Shown here piece after piece: positions 26,828-35,693 of a stretch of DNA of 64,000 nucleotides. The notes beneath the pieces were generated by a model. That model saw nothing but the letters and a program-made list of their open reading frames with translations, was not told the DNA's origin and searched no databases. The DNA comes from Armatimonadota bacterium (GTDB lineage: Bacteria > Armatimonadota > UBA5829 > DTJY01). Each line of letters starts with the position of its first letter. Position 1 is the stretch's first letter. A program made the position numbers and the translations under genes. Where the stretch lies: the NCBI GenBank assembly GCA_029907255.1, contig JARYMF010000001.1, positions 62,001 to 126,000 of the forward strand, written 5' to 3'.

Positions 26828-27442
26828 TTATGTTCCCAAGAATAAGCGTACGAATAGATTGGTTGGCACATTAATAATCATACCCGCGATTCCTGTGAAG
26901 ATGAGTAGGATTAGTAGGAGCATGCCGTAACGGGCCACCAACAGGTCGTAGGTTCGTGCTTGGTTGATTGGAAGTAGGCTTGAAAGTATATGTGAGCCAT
27001 CTAGCGGCGGGACCGGTATTAGGTTGAAGAAAGCAATTCTCAAGTTGAACAATATCAGGATGAAGAAAAGTTTGTGGAAAGCTCCTGAAACGGGAACAAG
27101 GTTGAACCGATAAACCATTGATAATACAAATGCCACTATGATATTTGATAGGGGCCCCCACATTGAAACTTTTAGCTGGTCCCAGCGAGGGCTTCGAAAA
27201 TTGTACGGATTAACAGGTACAGGTTTCCCCCATGCGATGCCGAATCCATATAGAAGTGTAAACACAAACATTAGCGTGCCGACTGGGTCAAGATGGTCAA
27301 TTGGGTTAAGAGAAACTCTGCCGTTTAGTTTTGGTGTCTCATCGCCTGCGGATACAGCGGCGCGCGCATGGGCATACTCATGCACCGTTACGGCAATCAG
27401 AAATGCCACCACATACATGGCAATTTCTTGTATGTTAAGCAT
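26828..27442 (-). CDS. Site-2 protease family zinc metalloprotease (M50B, YwhC/Rip3-like)
   Basis: 204 residues with four to five membrane segments. The zinc motif HEYAH is at residues 21-25, inside the first half of the membrane domain, and NLIPVPPLDGSHIL supplies the second motif with the third metal ligand Asp. These small proteases lack a PDZ domain, as here. The genes for this class often sit beside trpS-scpA-scpB in Firmicutes-like genomes, which this arrangement repeats. The substrate is unknown. The gene lies 15 bases after lysA. Confidence 0.92.
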   Translation of the reverse strand: MLNIQEIAMYVVAFLIAVTVHEYAHARAAVSAGDETPKLNGRVSLNPIDHLDPVGTLMFVFTLLYGFGIAWGKPVPVNPYNFRSPRWDQLKVSMWGPLSNIIVAFVLSMVYRFNLVPVSGAFHKLFFILILFNLRIAFFNLIPVPPLDGSHILSSLLPINQARTYDLLVARYGMLLLILLIFTGIAGMIINVPTNLFVRLFLGT

Positions 27443-27457
27443 TTGAATATTCCTTTG

Positions 27458-28780
27458 CTACCTAAGACGGGGTGGAATTATTTCTCGTCTGATAAGATCT
27501 TCGAGGCTCTCACGCTCGACAATCACGTCGGCTTGTCCATCCAAGACGAGTACAACCGCAGGTCTGCAAAAACGGTTGTAGTTGCTAGCCATGTCAAAAG
27601 TGTATGCGCCGGTACAGAACACAGCAAGCACATCGCCAGGTTGAGTTTCAGCAATCCTTGCCTCGGGTATGAGTGTGTCGGTCTCACAATGCTTGCCTGA
27701 TATAGTTGCTATTTGGGTAGCAGGTTCGTTTGCCCGGTTCGCTATAATTGCTTCGTAAAGTGCTCCATAAAGCAGTGGCCGCGGATTGTCACTCATCCCG
27801 CCATCCACAATTATGTAGGTTTTATACCCTGGCTTTTGGGGTATTGGAACTTTTTTTACGGCTCCGACATGGTAGAGCGTTATGCCTGCCGTCCCGACGA
27901 TTGAGCGCCCAGGCTCTTGAATTAGGCGGGGTTTTGGGAAACAGTGCTTGTCCAATGAGCGCTTTAGTGCGCTAACTACAGCATCGGCAAATTGGTCAAT
28001 CGTCGGCGGGTTTTGGCCCTCGACGTATCTAATACCTAGTCCGCCACCTGTGTCAATATCTTCAATTAGAAAGCCGGTTTCATCGAGGATTTCTTTGGCG
28101 AACCCCACCATTACATCCATGGCTGCGGTATGCGCTTCTGCGTCGAGCAATTGCGAACCCACATGACAATGTATTCCTCGCAATTCAATGCCTGGATAAT
28201 CGAGGGCTTTTCGGACAGCATCCATTGCTGCCCCACTTTTTATGTTGAATCCAAACTTAGTGTCTTCTTGGCCAGTGCTTATTAGGCGATGGGTATGTGG
28301 ATCAACACCTGGCGTGACGCGGAAAAGGATTTGTGCTTTTTGTTTTCGTTCCACAGCGAGAGCGTTAAGCTTCTCTAATTCCGTAAGATTGTCAACGACT
28401 ATCCGTCCAACACCGTTATCAAGCGCCATTTGCAGTTCATCCGTGGTCTTGCAATTGCCGTGAAGCAAAATTCGTTCGGGCGGGAAGCCAGCTTTAAGTG
28501 CTGTATAAAGTTCGCCTCCAGACGCAACATCGAGAAAGAGGCCTTCTTGGTCAACTATACGGCACATTGCCATTGGCAAAAATGCTTTGCCAGCAAACGC
28601 AATCTCGGTGTTTGGATAGCGCGTTCGGAAGCTGTTTAAATAATCTCGACAGTTCTGCCGTAGGTGTGCCTCGTCCATCACATAGAGCGGCGTTCCAAAT
28701 TTCTCAGCCAGTTCTACGGTATCGCAACCACCGATTTCTAGGTGGCCTTTTGAATTTATTTTTTGCGTTCCAAAAAGCAT
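27458..28780 (-). CDS. lysA: Diaminopimelate decarboxylase
   Basis: 440-residue fold-type III PLP enzyme that makes lysine from meso-diaminopimelate. The PLP lysine is in FAGKAFLPMAM near residue 63. The GTDGGLG-like phosphate-binding region reads DTGGGLGIRY, and the C-terminal CTGAYTFDMAS motif with the active-site Cys is present. The ATG at 28780 has GAGGGA upstream. A TATAAT at 28813-28818 lies 33 bases before it, overlapped upstream by an inverted repeat. It is the first gene of the long minus-strand run ending at 15868. Confidence 0.96.
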   Translation of the reverse strand: MLFGTQKINSKGHLEIGGCDTVELAEKFGTPLYVMDEAHLRQNCRDYLNSFRTRYPNTEIAFAGKAFLPMAMCRIVDQEGLFLDVASGGELYTALKAGFPPERILLHGNCKTTDELQMALDNGVGRIVVDNLTELEKLNALAVERKQKAQILFRVTPGVDPHTHRLISTGQEDTKFGFNIKSGAAMDAVRKALDYPGIELRGIHCHVGSQLLDAEAHTAAMDVMVGFAKEILDETGFLIEDIDTGGGLGIRYVEGQNPPTIDQFADAVVSALKRSLDKHCFPKPRLIQEPGRSIVGTAGITLYHVGAVKKVPIPQKPGYKTYIIVDGGMSDNPRPLLYGALYEAIIANRANEPATQIATISGKHCETDTLIPEARIAETQPGDVLAVFCTGAYTFDMASNYNRFCRPAVVLVLDGQADVIVERESLEDLIRREIIPPRLR

Positions 28781-28812
28781 ATCTTCTTAATCCCTCAAAA
28801 GGCATTGATTTA

Positions 28813-28818
28813 ATTATA
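28813..28818 (-). promoter_or_regulatory. -10 box of the lysA promoter
   Basis: A perfect TATAAT on the minus strand, 33 bases upstream of the lysA ATG. At a 17-base spacing the -35 position reads CGCTAA, which is poor. The promoter probably depends on a protein bound at the overlapping inverted repeat (28822-28853), or is weak. Confidence 0.5.
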
Positions 28819-28821
28819 AAA

Positions 28822-28853
28822 CGAACCAGTTTCTATTAGCGCACACTGGTTCG
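28822..28853. repeat. 9-bp inverted repeat between lysA and the esterase gene
   Basis: CGAACCAGT (28822-28830) and ACTGGTTCG (28845-28853) are perfect inverted copies separated by 14 bases. The repeat covers the -35 region of the lysA promoter and lies about 64 bases upstream of the esterase promoter. There is no T-run on either side, so a terminator is unlikely; an operator for a dimeric regulator is the better reading. Confidence 0.6.
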
Positions 28854-28916
28854 CTACAATCTAACATGAAAAAACGCCAATGTCAAACCCGCGGAGCCTT
28901 GAGCAAGCAATCGTCC

Positions 28917-28946
28917 TTGACATATCGGCAAGCCTGCTTGTACACT
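28917..28946 (+). promoter_or_regulatory. Sigma-70-type promoter of the esterase gene
   Basis: TTGACA (28917-28922), 18-base spacer, TACACT (28941-28946). Transcription would begin near 28953. That excludes the ATG at 28866 as the gene's start and supports the TTG at 28974 with GGAGG at 28963-28967. Confidence 0.7.
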
Positions 28947-28973
28947 TTTCGCAGTAATGTTTGGAGGTGCGCT

Positions 28974-30326
28974 TTGAAGAGAGGAATTATTCTTGTTTGC
29001 TTATGTTCGGTTTTGATTCTTGGTCTTGTCTCTTTGGCAGTATTTGCAGAGGTTAAGCCTAATGGTCTAATTTCCGATAATGCGGTCCTTCAGCAGGGGA
29101 TGCGCGTTCCAATTTGGGGTACTGCAGATTCTGGTGAGAAAGTGACTGTAAAGTTTCAGAATCAACAAGTCACTACGACTGCTCATAATGGTAATTGGAT
29201 TGTATGGTTGAATCCACTTAAGCCTGGCGGTCCTTTTACCATGTGGATTAACGACCTCGAAATCAAGAATATCCTCGTCGGCGAGGTCTGGTTATGCAGC
29301 GGCCAGTCGAACATGGCTTGGCCAATGAGCCGCGTTGAGAACGCCGAAGCCGAAATCAAAACTGCGAATGATCCAATGCTTAGGCTTTATCTTGTGCCGA
29401 AGACAAAAGATCCCGCGCCGCTTCCACAAGCCTGGAAGGAGTGTACCCCGGAGAGTGTTGCCAATTTCTCGGCTGTTGGTTACTATTTCGGTCAGCATCT
29501 TCGCAAGGCTCTAAAGGTGCCAGTGGGGTTGATTGATTCATCAGTCGGGGGCACACCTGCCGAATCATGGACAAGCACTAGGGCATTGCTTGCCGTGCCA
29601 GAATTGCGTGATTTGGTTGGAAAAGATGGCGGGCGGCCAGTAGCTTATCTCTATCGCGCCATGATACAGCCGCTTGTACCATATGCAATCAAGGGTGTTA
29701 TTTGGTATCAAGGCGAGTCGAATGCTTCACGTGCGCAGGAATATCGCATTCTCCTTCCAACGATGATTAAATGTTGGAGAAACGCATGGGCTCAAGGTGA
29801 TTTTCCATTCCTGATTGTTCAACTTGCTCCGTATGGAAGGACAAGCAAGCCCGATACATGGCCTGAGCTCAGAGAAGTGCAACTTTTCACTGCGCAGACC
29901 GTTCCCAACACTGGCATTGTTGTGATAACCGACTATGGCGATTGTGAAGACATCCATCCAAAACAAAAGAAACCGGTTGGAGAACGCTTAGGCCTTCTTG
30001 CTCGAGGAATCGCCTATGGCGAGAAAATCGTCTACTCAGGCCCAATTTACAGGTCGATGAAAATTGAAGGCAACAAAGCAATTCTTAGCTTCGATTGGGC
30101 TAAAGGACTTCATTCAAAGGGTGGCGACCTTAAAGGATTCACGGTTGCTGGTGAAGACCATAATTTTGTGCCCGCCAAGGCGGAAATTGTTGGCGAAAAT
30201 GTAGTTGTCTATAGTCCTGAGGTTCAAAAGCCTGTTGCGGTTAGGTACGGCTGGTCCGACTGTCCGGATGTTAATCTTTTCAATGGCGCCGGCCTGCCTG
30301 CCTCGCCATTTAGGACTGATAATTAA
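28974..30326 (+). CDS. Secreted sialate O-acetylesterase-type SGNH hydrolase
   Basis: 450 residues. An N-terminal signal peptide or membrane anchor (KRGIILVCLCSVLILGLVSLAVFA, cut near A25) leads to the catalytic domain. The nucleophile Ser112 is in CSGQSNMAWPM, and a block-III-like segment is IWYQGESN near residue 248. A conserved DIHPKQK supplies the catalytic His/Asp region (near residue 328). Such enzymes remove acetyl groups from sialic acid or from plant polysaccharides such as xylan; the GH10 gene 8 kb away makes the second use plausible. The TTG start is supported by the promoter and Shine-Dalgarno positions. Confidence 0.88.
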   Translation: MKRGIILVCLCSVLILGLVSLAVFAEVKPNGLISDNAVLQQGMRVPIWGTADSGEKVTVKFQNQQVTTTAHNGNWIVWLNPLKPGGPFTMWINDLEIKNILVGEVWLCSGQSNMAWPMSRVENAEAEIKTANDPMLRLYLVPKTKDPAPLPQAWKECTPESVANFSAVGYYFGQHLRKALKVPVGLIDSSVGGTPAESWTSTRALLAVPELRDLVGKDGGRPVAYLYRAMIQPLVPYAIKGVIWYQGESNASRAQEYRILLPTMIKCWRNAWAQGDFPFLIVQLAPYGRTSKPDTWPELREVQLFTAQTVPNTGIVVITDYGDCEDIHPKQKKPVGERLGLLARGIAYGEKIVYSGPIYRSMKIEGNKAILSFDWAKGLHSKGGDLKGFTVAGEDHNFVPAKAEIVGENVVVYSPEVQKPVAVRYGWSDCPDVNLFNGAGLPASPFRTDN

Positions 30327-30341
30327 TTGTTCTAATTTCAA

Positions 30342-30385
30342 AATCCCTTCTCTCATTCGCCAGCTTGCGGATGGGAGAAGGGATT
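30342..30385 (-). terminator. Strong hairpin terminator at the end of the amidohydrolase operon
   Basis: AATCCCTTCTC (30342-30352) pairs with GAGAAGGGATT (30375-30385); the stem extends inward through CAT/ATG and TCGC/GCGG-type pairs with a short loop. On the minus strand the stem is followed by TTTT, giving an intrinsic terminator for the amidohydrolase operon. On the plus strand no T-run follows, but the hairpin may also help end the esterase transcript. Confidence 0.75.
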
Positions 30386-30426
30386 ACTTGCCGAACATTT
30401 TTGAGCCACTAGACAGTTATTTATGA

Positions 30427-31521
30427 TTATCCTCTGGCTTCCTTTGCCATCTTTTTTAGAATCTCTGCGGTACGGCTTGCAATGGTTTCATTGGCGGGGA
30501 TGTCATTTAGGATTGAAATCTCATACGCCAGGCGTTCGCATTCCTCAGCGGCAAAGTCGCAATCGAGTGGGCGTGGTTTGGGCCCCGCGAGGCGTTCAAA
30601 GTTAAGGTTGTAAATCTTTTGGAGGACGTTTTCTGGAAGCTTGAGTCCTCTGATTATACCGTCTTCCGGCGGGCCAAGAAGGAAATCGGCGCCTTCTGGC
30701 ACGCGATACACATCTTCCGTCTCCAACCAGCGTATAACTATGCCGGCGCGTATTCGATTTTCCTCGGGGGTTTGGTGGTTCGAGATGTCGGTACCAAAGA
30801 GAATACGGTCGGAATATCGGATAAAGAAATTGCGTGTTGTTTCGGGGTCTTTTGACAAATTATACAATAGCTCAATTCCAGGGGCGAGGTCAACATGAAC
30901 TCCCTCGAAGCGGTCGAAGAGCGATGATAATCTAGGCAGGTTGGCAGATAGAAAATAAAAGTGCGCAAAGATAATCTTCAGCCGTGGATTGCGGTGCAGA
31001 ATATTTTCCACTTCTGTGTAGAGTTGTTCCTTGGAGACAAATGTTTTGTCATAACCCCATCCACGGCTCTTTGCCCATTTTGGTGTGAGCGCCGGGTCCC
31101 AGAATTCCTCCGGGTCTGCTACATGCCAGAGTATTGGTATGCCAATTTCTTCAACGCGGGCAAAGTAATCTTGAAAATATTCGCCATCTACTGGTTTGTC
31201 TACTAACTTTCTATGCGTTGGCTTATTCTCAAGCATTTTGATGCCATCTGCCCCAATAGCGACAAGACGGTCAACCTGCTCAGCAAGGGAAGGAGTGGAA
31301 AGCTTCCCACCCGAAAAATAGTTGGCATGGTCAAGGCTGGGGAAAATATAAAAGTTCTGAGGGAATTTTATTTTTGCAAGGAATGCCTGAGGGTTGGCAT
31401 TGATATTCTCGCGGCTGATGCCACACACAATGTTCATACGGTCTAAACCGACGTATTTGCGTGTGTGTTCTAGCTCTTCTTCGCCGCCGATGTTATTAAG
31501 GTGGACATGGCAATCAATCAT
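30427..31521 (-). CDS. Amidohydrolase-2-like metal-dependent hydrolase (TIM barrel)
   Basis: 364 residues. The chain begins MIDCHVHLNN, the first metal-binding HxH. Further motifs are IPILWHVADPEEFW and LKIIFAHFYFLS (His ligands), and the late Asp in DRILFGTDISNH, all in the order of the amidohydrolase-2 (Pfam Amidohydro_2) family. The start at 31521 is chosen because AAGGAGG lies six bases upstream; an ATG at 31527 would touch that site. The gene overlaps the beta-propeller gene by eight bases. Decarboxylase, lactonase and amidase activities all occur in this family, so the reaction is open. Confidence 0.87.
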   Translation of the reverse strand: MIDCHVHLNNIGGEEELEHTRKYVGLDRMNIVCGISRENINANPQAFLAKIKFPQNFYIFPSLDHANYFSGGKLSTPSLAEQVDRLVAIGADGIKMLENKPTHRKLVDKPVDGEYFQDYFARVEEIGIPILWHVADPEEFWDPALTPKWAKSRGWGYDKTFVSKEQLYTEVENILHRNPRLKIIFAHFYFLSANLPRLSSLFDRFEGVHVDLAPGIELLYNLSKDPETTRNFFIRYSDRILFGTDISNHQTPEENRIRAGIVIRWLETEDVYRVPEGADFLLGPPEDGIIRGLKLPENVLQKIYNLNFERLAGPKPRPLDCDFAAEECERLAYEISILNDIPANETIASRTAEILKKMAKEARG

Positions 31522-33433
31522 CGCCATCCTCCTTGACTACATACACATCCGTTCCACATGCGAAGTAGATTCTTCCTTCGGAGTCGGCTGTGACGCAGGA
31601 GATGTTCGATGGAGCCTCAACAATGCGATTGGCTTTGCCGGTTCGTAGGTTTAATGCAATTACTGCATTCTCACTGCCGTAATATACAATGCCGTTAATC
31701 ACCTCTGAGGTTGAGTTGCTATTAAGCTGTGGGATGTCTTCTCCATCAGCGATAAGCTCACGCTTTGTTGTATCGAAGAGCTGAACTTTTCCACCAATGG
31801 AGACAGCCAGGCGGCGGCTTTCAGGGTCATAGGCAAATGGGCGAATATAGCCAACGCCATCAATATCTTTTGACCATACAACTTTTTTTGTCGATAGTGC
31901 AATTATCCCGAGCTTTGGCGGTTCACCTTTTTTATTCGCCAGGCCGTTTCCAGCTAGAGAAGTGCCAACATATAGGTAGCGCTCTGCGGGTACGACAGCT
32001 CGGATTGCCTGCTCACCAAGAGGGTTTTCGATGAGTTCAGTCTGTTCTGTCTTTGGGTCTGTAATAGCGATGGCGCCTCCGTAGGCACCATATTGTGCCA
32101 TCCAGCCTGAATAGAGTTTGTTATCTGGACCCAGGGTGATGCCACCAATAGGACGAATGTAGCCCTTTGGATTGAGTGCCGCAATTGTCCGCGGATTCTT
32201 ATGGTTCCATTGGTCCCAGGGCTTGTCAGGATCGAATTTTATTATTTCGCCCCAAGCATATGAAACAGCATAAACACTATTTTCATAGAAAGCGACATCG
32301 TAGACTTCGCCTCCGTGGTCGCTTACGTTGCTTGTGTTTACTGCATGTTTTGTTTTTGTATCTAGGTAGAACAATGTTTGGCCAAAGTGAGGGCCACCCC
32401 ATAACCTCCCGCGAGTGTCTGCTTTGAGGAAAAGGGTAGGGCGGGGTTGTGATTCAGTGGGTATTGGTTTAAGACGTATTGTTGCGTCTCCAGGCTTGAT
32501 GACAAAATAATCTTGTCCCTTAATACCTATTAGGAGGCCTTTCTTGCTTGCAGCAACTATGCCCCCACCGTGAAGGTAAACATCAGTTACTAGAGAAAGC
32601 GCATTTTCTCCCTTGTTGTACCGGTAGATAGCACGCCCTTGGCGTATGTACAGCACATCGCCCCTAGTCAAGCGGAGGTCAACATACCAAGGACCTTTAT
32701 CAGCGGGCGGTGTAGGGAAGGGCGGTTTGATGGGTTGTAGCGAGCTGTCGAATATAGAGCTGCCCGATATGAAGTATCCGTTCCAGCAAATTCCTTGCGT
32801 TATGCCTTCAAGTTGCTTAGGAGTCGGTTCCCACTTTTTAGCTTTAGGGTCGTAAACCATTGTGGTTGGTTTCTCTTGTCCAAAGCTGCAGAGAATTCGT
32901 CCATCAGGCAAAGAAGATACATTTCGGAGGTAGAGGTTTGGTTGGGCAGGAGCACCGCAATCTTCGACTTCGTGTGTTTCAAGGTCAAATGCTCCAAGTT
33001 TCCCGCCAGGATAGGTGCCGCCATAGACACGCCCATCACTCCCAATTGCAAAGTTCCAAATATAGCTTTCTCCTGGAAACTTGACAGTCTTCACGAATTC
33101 CTTCTTCTTAAGATCAAAGACCATGAACATTCCGTCGTAATGCGTGCCAACTATCAGTCTATCGCCAGGAACTTCGATTAGTGCCCAAGCACCAGACCCA
33201 GCAGGAGCAGTGTATGCCTTTGCTTTGTCGTTCTCGAAGTCGAGGAATATCAACTCCATATGCGTGGCTTCATTTGTATTGCCGAGAACGAGCGTTTCTC
33301 GCCCAGTTTCGCGGTCAGTAATCATTAAGGTTGAAAGGATGTTCTTGGCACGACATGGCTGGCCAAGAGGCTCAATTTTTGCAGCTGTGGCTGTTAAAAG
33401 AATGGCTAATGGCACGATGTATAGCGAAGACAT
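31514..33433 (-). CDS. Secreted beta-propeller protein
   Basis: 639 residues. A short hydrophobic signal (about 1-18, YIVPLAILLTATAA) is followed by repeated beta-sheet units. Recurring pieces are of the type DGRVYGGTYPGGKLGAFDLET, DGRILCSFGQ and DNKLYSGWMAQYG, spaced about 40-50 residues apart, which suggests a multi-blade WD40/PQQ-like propeller, possibly two propellers. I do not recognise a catalytic motif. Ten bases separate it from the DUF2961 gene and it overlaps the amidohydrolase start. It could be a lyase or a binding protein of the same glycan pathway. Confidence 0.75.
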   Translation of the reverse strand: MSSLYIVPLAILLTATAAKIEPLGQPCRAKNILSTLMITDRETGRETLVLGNTNEATHMELIFLDFENDKAKAYTAPAGSGAWALIEVPGDRLIVGTHYDGMFMVFDLKKKEFVKTVKFPGESYIWNFAIGSDGRVYGGTYPGGKLGAFDLETHEVEDCGAPAQPNLYLRNVSSLPDGRILCSFGQEKPTTMVYDPKAKKWEPTPKQLEGITQGICWNGYFISGSSIFDSSLQPIKPPFPTPPADKGPWYVDLRLTRGDVLYIRQGRAIYRYNKGENALSLVTDVYLHGGGIVAASKKGLLIGIKGQDYFVIKPGDATIRLKPIPTESQPRPTLFLKADTRGRLWGGPHFGQTLFYLDTKTKHAVNTSNVSDHGGEVYDVAFYENSVYAVSYAWGEIIKFDPDKPWDQWNHKNPRTIAALNPKGYIRPIGGITLGPDNKLYSGWMAQYGAYGGAIAITDPKTEQTELIENPLGEQAIRAVVPAERYLYVGTSLAGNGLANKKGEPPKLGIIALSTKKVVWSKDIDGVGYIRPFAYDPESRRLAVSIGGKVQLFDTTKRELIADGEDIPQLNSNSTSEVINGIVYYGSENAVIALNLRTGKANRIVEAPSNISCVTADSEGRIYFACGTDVYVVKEDGDD

Positions 33434-33442
33434 GATTCTGTG

Positions 33443-35455
33443 TTACCTCTTTGCTTTCTTTAGTTTTATGTAATCTAGGCCGAACATAAATGACTTGATT
33501 GCCTTTTCATTTGCACCAATAATCTCTATTGTTAATTTGTGCGAACCTTTTGACAGATTGAATGTTCCTAAGGAAATCTCGCCGGTTGGCACAACACCGT
33601 TGTTATATAGGTCAATCGGATTGCCAATTCTCTGTCCATCGAGGTAGAATTGCACGATACCGTAGTCAACAGCTTTGGTCAACGCCGCAACAAGCTCGTA
33701 CTTGCCTGTTCCCTTTATGGGCAACTCTAGGTCGAGCTTGTCACCTGGCTTTGCGTTTATCCACCATAGGTGGGCTTCGCCACTCCATCTTTCTCCAAGT
33801 TGCTGTATCTGTGGGTTGCCTCCTGTCTTGCTAAGTATTTTCATATTTTCGCCTTCGATGGCTCCTGGCACCCGCGGGGGCTCAGCAGTAATGTAAAAAA
33901 TCCTCTCTTTTGGTGGCACTGGCTTGTATGGGTCAATTCCGCCTGGCGCAAGATACCAATATACCGTTGATGCGTATAGTGTTGGCCGGTCGTTTAGAAA
34001 ATACTTTTCAATACAGCCTTCAAACGATGTCTGGAATGGCACGTTATCTGCAATATGCCACCGATTTACAGCTACATGGCCAATGTTTTGGAACACCTTT
34101 GTCTGATTGTGATAAGCGTTTTGGAATAATTCAGGCGTGCACCAAGCATAGCCAAAGTAATCCTCCGAACCTGTGCCAATGGTTGATGGGAACTTCTCGC
34201 CGTCTACAAAAAATTTCTCGTCACCTTCGCCCCACCAGCCTCCGCGCGGATTCCAAACTTCCAATGCTACTCCGCAGTAGCGTCCCTTGCCTTGGGTTAC
34301 TAGCATTGGCCAGTCAATCCAGCGCTCGGGCTCCTTTGGTAGAAAGGCGTCGCGGTGCCACTTCGCGTGGAATCGTGCGAGTTCTTGAATAGGTTTTGTA
34401 ATCGGAGAATGAGTGATTATGAATTCGCCTGAGAATGGTTTCCTGCCTTCATTGATAATCTCTATCTCGGCGCTTTTCGAGAACGGCATGTACCAGTAGC
34501 AGTACATCCCATCATCGGTCACGCCAAGAGGCAGAGATTTGTATTTATTCATCCCAGGCCCTGAACCAAAGAAGTCGCCTATTGGTGCCCATACGCTAGG
34601 GCTTTTTTCGCCGTCCCACTTGATTTGCAGGATTGTATTGCGTAATATGCGGTCTGGGTCGTCGGGATTGGATAGGCTTACCTTCACCCATATTCCTGTG
34701 ATTGCCCGTGAACCTGTGAGTTTTAAAACGGTTTCCTTTTGTCCGGGTGATATGCTGATTCTCTTAATAACTGTTTCTTCGCCCGCCCTGTGTCCGGCTG
34801 GATCAGTTCCAAGACCCTTGCGTAGAAATCTATCTACTTTGGCGAGAGCTTCTTTCTCTTCACGCGTAAGGTTGCGACTAAATGTCGGTATCTGGGTATC
34901 TTTAGGGAAAGTTGAGTATGTGAAATGGTAATATGCGCCCCAGTCTTTTTCCATCGTGATTTTGCAGGACTTTTGGAAAGGAATTGGTACATAGCAATTA
35001 AATCCCTTTGCAACCTGGTGTACTAGCGCTGGGTAAACAAAAGGCTCATTTTTTAGGTCAAAGAAACCAATAAATGGCAGGTCTACCGTTGGGTCGGTGG
35101 CACCATCGAGGTATATCTTCACATGGCCTTGACCTGCAAGCGCTGACCATATGCGCCAGATGCACCCAGGGCCCTCAATTTCTGCTACAACAAAGTGGTC
35201 GTCCTCAACGCGAATGACGCCATTGCCGTCGCCATTTGCATCCCAACCAACATATTTACCAGTTTTTTCATCGTAATAACTTGCACGGTCATAGCTAGAC
35301 CATTGGGCGCACTTCTCGCCAGGTAGAGGCAAGGTTGCAAGGTGTTCAAGGTCAGTTAGTCTGCTAACGAGATCTAAGTAGGTTAGGGTCTGGCCTGTAT
35401 AAGCCAAATTGCAAGCTACCAAAGCAAAAATGCAGATTAATAAGATTCGCTTCAT
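33443..35455 (-). CDS. DUF2961 (GH172-type) secreted protein
   Basis: 670 residues. A signal peptide (about 1-20) is followed by a DUF2961 jelly-roll domain. Diagnostic pieces are the repeated GCIWRIWS/FVYPALVH region and the GTGSEDYFGYAW motif (near residue 440), the latter carrying the conserved acidic pair of the family. The C-terminal 120 residues look like a galactose-binding carbohydrate module (GKYELVAALTKAVDYGIVQFYLDGQ). DUF2961 proteins were assigned to glycoside hydrolase family GH172 after activity on difructose anhydride and arabinan-type furanosides was shown. It is first in the three-gene operon. A catabolic role on a furanoside-containing glycan is inferred. Confidence 0.85.
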   Translation of the reverse strand: MKRILLICIFALVACNLAYTGQTLTYLDLVSRLTDLEHLATLPLPGEKCAQWSSYDRASYYDEKTGKYVGWDANGDGNGVIRVEDDHFVVAEIEGPGCIWRIWSALAGQGHVKIYLDGATDPTVDLPFIGFFDLKNEPFVYPALVHQVAKGFNCYVPIPFQKSCKITMEKDWGAYYHFTYSTFPKDTQIPTFSRNLTREEKEALAKVDRFLRKGLGTDPAGHRAGEETVIKRISISPGQKETVLKLTGSRAITGIWVKVSLSNPDDPDRILRNTILQIKWDGEKSPSVWAPIGDFFGSGPGMNKYKSLPLGVTDDGMYCYWYMPFSKSAEIEIINEGRKPFSGEFIITHSPITKPIQELARFHAKWHRDAFLPKEPERWIDWPMLVTQGKGRYCGVALEVWNPRGGWWGEGDEKFFVDGEKFPSTIGTGSEDYFGYAWCTPELFQNAYHNQTKVFQNIGHVAVNRWHIADNVPFQTSFEGCIEKYFLNDRPTLYASTVYWYLAPGGIDPYKPVPPKERIFYITAEPPRVPGAIEGENMKILSKTGGNPQIQQLGERWSGEAHLWWINAKPGDKLDLELPIKGTGKYELVAALTKAVDYGIVQFYLDGQRIGNPIDLYNNGVVPTGEISLGTFNLSKGSHKLTIEIIGANEKAIKSFMFGLDYIKLKKAKR

Positions 35456-35693
35456 TGTTTCTTACTCCTGTTGGCTTGAGAATTGATAAACTTATGACAC
35501 GCAGAAATGTTAGCCAAACTAAGGGAATATTCCTTTTAGCTAAATTGTTATTAATTGAGGAGAAGTGTCTAATTGGCGTTCTTTTTAATTAGGGAACAAG
35601 TTGGCGTTAAAGGATTACTAATTTCAAAATTCGTCATGAGGGCCAACTATTATGTCAACATCCAATATCTTTTGAACTTATAGCATGGTTTGT
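35456..35693. other. Intergenic region between lysS and the DUF2961 operon
   Basis: 238 bases with no gene. It contains the palindrome at 35524-35533. A TTGACA is seen on the minus strand near 35655 but without a matching -10. There is no clear terminator after lysS. Confidence 0.4.
35518..35538. promoter_or_regulatory. Possible operator, symmetrical site upstream of the DUF2961 operon
   Basis: GGAATATTCC (35524-35533) is a perfect 10-bp palindrome, and the flanks (CTAAG and TTTTAG) extend the symmetry imperfectly. It lies about 65 bases upstream of the DUF2961 start. LacI-type regulators use sites of this size, but the assignment is speculative. Confidence 0.3.

Noticed and set aside
27138-28839. 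Several open frames of 60-113 codons on the + strand opposite lysA and the M50 protease
   Set aside because: They lie wholly antisense to strongly conserved genes, have no Shine-Dalgarno sites and no recognisable motifs.
28781-28865. Lysine riboswitch before lysA
   Set aside because: Only about 25-85 bases are available between the likely transcription start and lysA, far shorter than the L box aptamer; the conserved core is absent.
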